Made by a program: the position numbers and the translations under genes. From positions 1 through 57,067 of the forward strand of contig JAFQCI010000119.1 of NCBI GenBank assembly GCA_017416505.1: DNA of 57,067 bases, written 5' to 3'. Of the stretch, positions 53,646 to 57,067 are shown in pieces; position 1 is the stretch's first letter; every line of letters begins with the position of its first letter. The stretch comes from Lachnospiraceae bacterium (GTDB lineage Bacteria; Bacillota_A; Clostridia; Lachnospirales; Lachnospiraceae). The notes under the pieces are model-generated. The model did no database searches. It saw only the letters and a list, made by a program, of their open reading frames with translations, and had not been told where the DNA came from.

Positions 53646-54512
53646 CTACGCATGAGCCAATGTTGGAAACATCAGTTTTTCATCTGTAAATCCTTCCAAT
53701 GCGGCTCCTTTTATAAATAGTGTAGTATCCTCTTCTTCTACCATTTTCATGTTATATCCAGTCACATCTTTTGGTACAAATCCAAGCACTACCTTCTTTA
53801 CTTCGCTTCCGAATGCGTTTATGATATCATCTAAATCCACTTGATTCTTTGAGAAGACACTATGTATTAAAAGCTCATTTTCTTCGAGTTCAGCGATGAC
53901 ATAGGTGTCTGTTTCTTCCTGATAATATACACATTCCTGCATAAATTTTGATACATAAAACATAAAAAGACCATGATTGTTTACCATATCAAATTGTCCT
54001 TGAAACTTAGATTCATTCATGGCTTTCACTAAAACATCCCACTGTGCGGCACCATCCATTTTTACCTGTGTCATGGTTGAGTCCTGGGTTATTTTTACCT
54101 CTTTTGAATATTGGTATTCTAATGCCTTTTTATACCCGAATTTTGGATAGAATTCTACCACACTGTCATTTGCAAAAAGATACATTCCATCTACTTTATT
54201 TTCATAATCTTTTTCAATTTCTTTCATCAACTGACGTATCAGACCTTTATTTCTGTGTTCTTCTTCTGTCATTACGGTTCCAAGCTGAATTAATTTTTTC
54301 ACTTCACCATTCCATAAAATATCTGTGATATTTACAGATACATTAGCAATGACTTTTCCATCTTCTACAATCGAATACGGAATATAGTTTTCTTTCCAAA
54401 ATCCATTTTGATACCAGTCTTCAAAATCCAATCCAAAAGTCTTTCCTGCCAATCCATTAAAGCTAAGTCTTAATGCTTCGTTTTCTTTATAATTTTTTAC
54501 CATTTCATACAT
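53646..54512 (-). CDS. GNAT family N-acetyltransferase (Eis-like)
   Basis: 288 residues, two GNAT-like halves. N-terminal acetyl-CoA region: LIQLGTVMTEEEHRNKGLIRQLMKEI (loop RNKGLI), then GMYLFANDSVVEFYPKFGYKKA. The C-terminal half continues with a second, degenerate domain. The length and layout resemble Eis/YkkB-type acetyltransferases. Substrate unknown. The 53390-53645 gap shows no gene. Confidence 0.85.
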   Translation of the reverse strand: MYEMVKNYKENEALRLSFNGLAGKTFGLDFEDWYQNGFWKENYIPYSIVEDGKVIANVSVNITDILWNGEVKKLIQLGTVMTEEEHRNKGLIRQLMKEIEKDYENKVDGMYLFANDSVVEFYPKFGYKKALEYQYSKEVKITQDSTMTQVKMDGAAQWDVLVKAMNESKFQGQFDMVNNHGLFMFYVSKFMQECVYYQEETDTYVIAELEENELLIHSVFSKNQVDLDDIINAFGSEVKKVVLGFVPKDVTGYNMKMVEEEDTTLFIKGAALEGFTDEKLMFPTLAHA

Positions 54513-54677
54513 CTTAAATTTCTCCTCTTTTTTATAATTGTAAATCAGGTAATTGCAGCTTCTTCCTGCTAAGCCCCTTACAAAAGAATTGTATCTTATT
54601 TTTTAAGTTTTAGATACCTCACATTTAAATAGAAAAATTTATGTTCCATATGTCTTGGTAATCAGAACCACAAGACT

Positions 54678-56432
54678 TTACGATTCCTGAGTCAAAATCA
54701 TATTTAAAAATTCTTCCACAGACATACTTCCTAACTCTCCATCTTCACGTTTTCTTACGGAAACCTGCCCTTGTTCCTGCTCTTTTTCTCCCATAACAAG
54801 AATATATGGAACCCGTTCTACACTTGCCTCACGAATCTTATATCCGATTTTTTCTGTTCTTTTGTCGATTTCACAACGAAGTCCGGCATTTTTTAATTTC
54901 TGCATTGTTTCTTCGGCATAGTCATTGAATTTGTCTGATATCGGAAGAAGTTTTACCTGCACAGGGGAAAGCCATAATGGGAATTTTCCTGCAAAATGTT
55001 CAATTAAAATACCGATAAATCTCTCAATAGAACCAAATACTACCCGATGAATCATAATCGGACGGTGCTTTTGTCCATCAGAACCAATGTATTCCGCTTC
55101 AAAACGTTGTGGAAGCTGGAAATCCAATTGAATCGTACCACATTGCCATGTCCTTCCAATGGAATCTTCCAAATGAAAATCTATCTTCGGTCCATAAAAT
55201 GCCCCGTCCCCTTCATTGATGACATATGGCAATTCCAAATCATCCAAGGCACCTTTTAATCCCTGAGTTGCAAGTTCCCAATCCTCATCGCTTCCAATAG
55301 AATTTTCCGGTCTTGTAGATAATTCCACATGATACTTAAATCCGAATTTCGAGTACACTTCATCAATCAAACGGACTACGCCTTTTATTTCATTCGGTAT
55401 TTGCTCCTGCGTCATAAAAACATGAGCGTCATCCTGAGTAAAGCAACGTACACGCATCAATCCATGCAGTTGTCCTGATTTTTCATGCCGATGTACCATG
55501 CCCAGTTCTCCTACACGCATAGGCAAATCACGATAGGAACGTGGTTCCATTTTATATACCAGCATTCCCCCAGGACAATTCATTGGTTTAATGGCAAAAT
55601 CCGTTTCATCAATTGTTGTAGTATACATATTTTCACGATAATGCTCCCAATGTCCGGAAGTTTCCCAAAGTTTTTGATTTAACATCATTGGAGTAGAAAT
55701 CTCTACATAACCTTCTCTTGTATGGATGTTTCTCCAATAATCAATGAGAAGATTTTTTAGCACCACTCCTTTTGGTAAGAAAAATGGAAATCCTGGACCT
55801 TCCTCCAACAACGCAAAAATACCTAATTCTTTTCCTAATTTTCTATGGTCCCTCTTTTTCGCCTCTTCCATGCGGTTAAGGTATTCTTCTAACATTTCCT
55901 TCTTAGGAAAAGAAATACCATAAATTCTTGTAAGCATCTTATTTTTCTCATTTCCTCGCCAATAAGCACCTGCAACAGATAATAACTTAAAGGCTTTGAC
56001 TGCACTGGTATATGCAACATGAGGGCCTGCACATAATTCCACGTACTCTCCCTGCTGATAAAAACTTAGTTCCTCATTTTCTGGAAGTTCCTGAATCAAT
56101 TCCACTTTATAATTTTCCTGTTTTTCCTCCATAAGCTTTATGGCTTCTTCCCGACCCATAGTGTAGTGCCGCAATGGAAGATTTTCTTTGACTATTTTCT
56201 TCATTTCTGCCTCAATGGCTTCTAAATTTTCATCTGAAAAATTAAAGTCAAATTCAAAGTCATAATAAAATCCATTTTCTATTGCCGGTCCAATGGCACA
56301 TTTCGTAGTTGGATACAATCGTTTTACTGCCTGGGCTAAAATATGGGCAGTAGTATGATGAAACGCCTTTCTCCCTAATTCTTCCTCAAATGTTGCTTCT
56401 TGAATAGAACCATCTTTCATGCTAATCTTCAT
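54678..56432 (-). CDS. thrS: Threonine--tRNA ligase
   Basis: 584 residues, class II synthetase. The N-terminal TGS domain is absent or reduced to about 20 residues, so it is shorter than the usual 635-640. Editing domain: HHTTAHILAQ and CAGPHV. Catalytic core: motif 2 MRVRCFTQDDAHVF, zinc ligands in KPMNCPGG and the later HRPIMIHR, motif 3 GSIERF. Anticodon-binding domain at the C-terminus. ATG 56432 follows AGGGGAAAT. Controlled by a threonine T-box. Confidence 0.95.
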   Translation of the reverse strand: MKISMKDGSIQEATFEEELGRKAFHHTTAHILAQAVKRLYPTTKCAIGPAIENGFYYDFEFDFNFSDENLEAIEAEMKKIVKENLPLRHYTMGREEAIKLMEEKQENYKVELIQELPENEELSFYQQGEYVELCAGPHVAYTSAVKAFKLLSVAGAYWRGNEKNKMLTRIYGISFPKKEMLEEYLNRMEEAKKRDHRKLGKELGIFALLEEGPGFPFFLPKGVVLKNLLIDYWRNIHTREGYVEISTPMMLNQKLWETSGHWEHYRENMYTTTIDETDFAIKPMNCPGGMLVYKMEPRSYRDLPMRVGELGMVHRHEKSGQLHGLMRVRCFTQDDAHVFMTQEQIPNEIKGVVRLIDEVYSKFGFKYHVELSTRPENSIGSDEDWELATQGLKGALDDLELPYVINEGDGAFYGPKIDFHLEDSIGRTWQCGTIQLDFQLPQRFEAEYIGSDGQKHRPIMIHRVVFGSIERFIGILIEHFAGKFPLWLSPVQVKLLPISDKFNDYAEETMQKLKNAGLRCEIDKRTEKIGYKIREASVERVPYILVMGEKEQEQGQVSVRKREDGELGSMSVEEFLNMILTQES

Positions 56433-56563
56433 AATAATTTCCCCTTTCAAATTTAAAGTTTCAGATATTCTTCTTAATCCCTAAGATTTACGACATATCT
56501 GTTTGAATGATGATGGATTAACGTATCTGTTCACATGTGAACAGTTTCGGATTAACATAAGAA

Positions 56564-56826
56564 AAGCACCCTAAAAGACACATATCAATATGTCTTTAAG
56601 GGTGCATTAAATTGCACGGTTCCACCTTAACTTTTCGCTTCAGATTCCAACAAATCCTAACCTTTAACGCAGGTATACGGCAATACATACTAGGAATAAA
56701 TTCCGCATTGCAGCTCTAGAATGGTTTTCGCATATCTCTTTCATAAACAGATTCCACCAAACTCTGTTCTCTCTGGATGACTTCTGATATGTTACTTCTT
56801 TCCGTCATTGCTTTTCTCATGTTAAT
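56564..56826 (-). ncRNA. T-box riboswitch, threonine specifier
   Basis: Minus strand: AG-box region CCAGAGAGAACAGAG (about 56764-56778), specifier loop GAAAACCATTCTAGAG (ACC, Thr), T-box AAGGTGGAACCGTGC (56614-56628), and terminator stem GCACCC...GGGTGC closing a long hairpin, followed by TTTTC (56561-56605). Uncharged tRNA-Thr should induce thrS. Confidence 0.92.
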
Positions 56827-56832
56827 GATAAA

Positions 56833-56861
56833 ATGATATACCCATTTTGGTTTTCTGTCAA
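56833..56861 (-). promoter_or_regulatory. thrS promoter
   Basis: TTGACA (56856-56861), 17-base spacer, TATCAT (56833-56838), on the minus strand. Confidence 0.75.
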
Positions 56862-57067
56862 GCATTTAGATTTTAAATTCTGCTGTTAGTGTATGAGATG
56901 AGAACTCTCCTGATTCTTGATAAACCTGCACGGGAGTTTGACAGTTGAAAATTGAAAAAAGTATCTCAAAGCCTTGAAATAGGCGTATTTTTTTTGTCAA
57001 ATTTCTTGTTTTTAGGTATGTTATTTTATGTTATTGTGTGGTATAATAAGAATCGGAGGGATGCTTA
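56862..57067 (+). promoter_or_regulatory. Intergenic end of window with a plus-strand promoter and ribosome site
   Basis: No gene is seen. Near the end are TATAAT (about 57043-57048) and GGAGGG followed by ATGCTTA at the window edge, so a plus-strand gene probably starts at or just past 57061. The same ending GAGGGATGCTTA precedes the response regulator at 10429-10440. Confidence 0.4.

Noticed and set aside
54643..54676. Hairpin GTCTTGTGG/CCAAGAC after thrS considered as a terminator
   Set aside because: The stem is imperfect and the T run comes late; not strong enough to list.
56862..57067. Possible insertion-sequence end at the right edge
   Set aside because: There is a promoter and ribosome site but no visible terminal repeat or transposase sequence inside the window.

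Overview
The window is low-GC, gene-dense DNA from an anaerobic member of the Bacillota, most likely a Lachnospiraceae-type clostridium. The reasons are strong GGAGG ribosome-binding sites, T-box leaders, a TPP riboswitch, yybP-ykoY riboswitches, a short clostridial ThiC, LytTR/DUF3021 and DUF2975/XRE regulator pairs, an AAA-ATPase/PD-(D/E)XK protein and a DHHW protein. No rRNA, tRNA or CRISPR array was seen.

Layout. 1-2162: P-type ATPase cut by the window edge, behind a manganese-type riboswitch. 2198-4777: ABC-F ATPase and sfsA, followed by a cryptic type I toxin/antisense-RNA-like locus. 5085-7663: HD-domain protein, membrane proteins and two decaying genes. 7729-10160: LytTR-regulated ABC-2 transporter operon. 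10439-14109: double-receiver response regulator and hybrid histidine kinase. 14201-16638: XRE/DUF2975 pair, then a CaCA antiporter with a DtxR-family regulator. 16969-22686: metF, an alanine/glycine symporter, a TA-flanked MITE-like foldback element, lactate dehydrogenase and an orphan trpB behind a tryptophan T-box. 22844-26807: DHHW protein, lipoproteins and an ECF sigma/anti-sigma pair. 26916-33632: complete thiamine operon thiD-S-F-G-H-tenI-E-C under a TPP riboswitch. 33816-45050: AAA/nuclease protein, MarR-regulated heterodimeric ABC exporter, and a two-component system with a MacB/FtsX-type transporter. 45179-45985: mntP under a second manganese-type riboswitch. 46006-54512: accessory region. 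54678-56861: thrS behind a threonine T-box.

Connections. Manganese recurs: two yybP-ykoY leaders (P-type ATPase and mntP), plus a DtxR-family regulator next to a cation antiporter, suggest a dispersed metal-export regulon. The thiamine operon contains both the HMP and the thiazole branches, the sulfur carrier system and the coupling enzyme.

The most interesting part is 46006-53389. An AAA ATPase/RloB-like pair resembles two-gene phage-defence modules. About 2 kb away, a compact four-gene cassette (50269-52188; unknown protein, DUF4869-like protein, small stand-alone P-loop ATPase, and a 225-residue acidic-motif protein) sits between a GNAT acetyltransferase gene and a methyltransferase gene. 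It is bordered by a perfect 100-bp direct repeat. Each repeat copy carries the junction of the GNAT 3' end and the methyltransferase 5' end, so removing the cassette together with one repeat rebuilds a directly overlapping GNAT-methyltransferase gene pair. Gene remnants (RelB-like antitoxin tail, duplicated TPR segment, broken AlbA_2-type regulator) surround it. This is the best candidate for an undescribed system. All functions assigned to it are inference.
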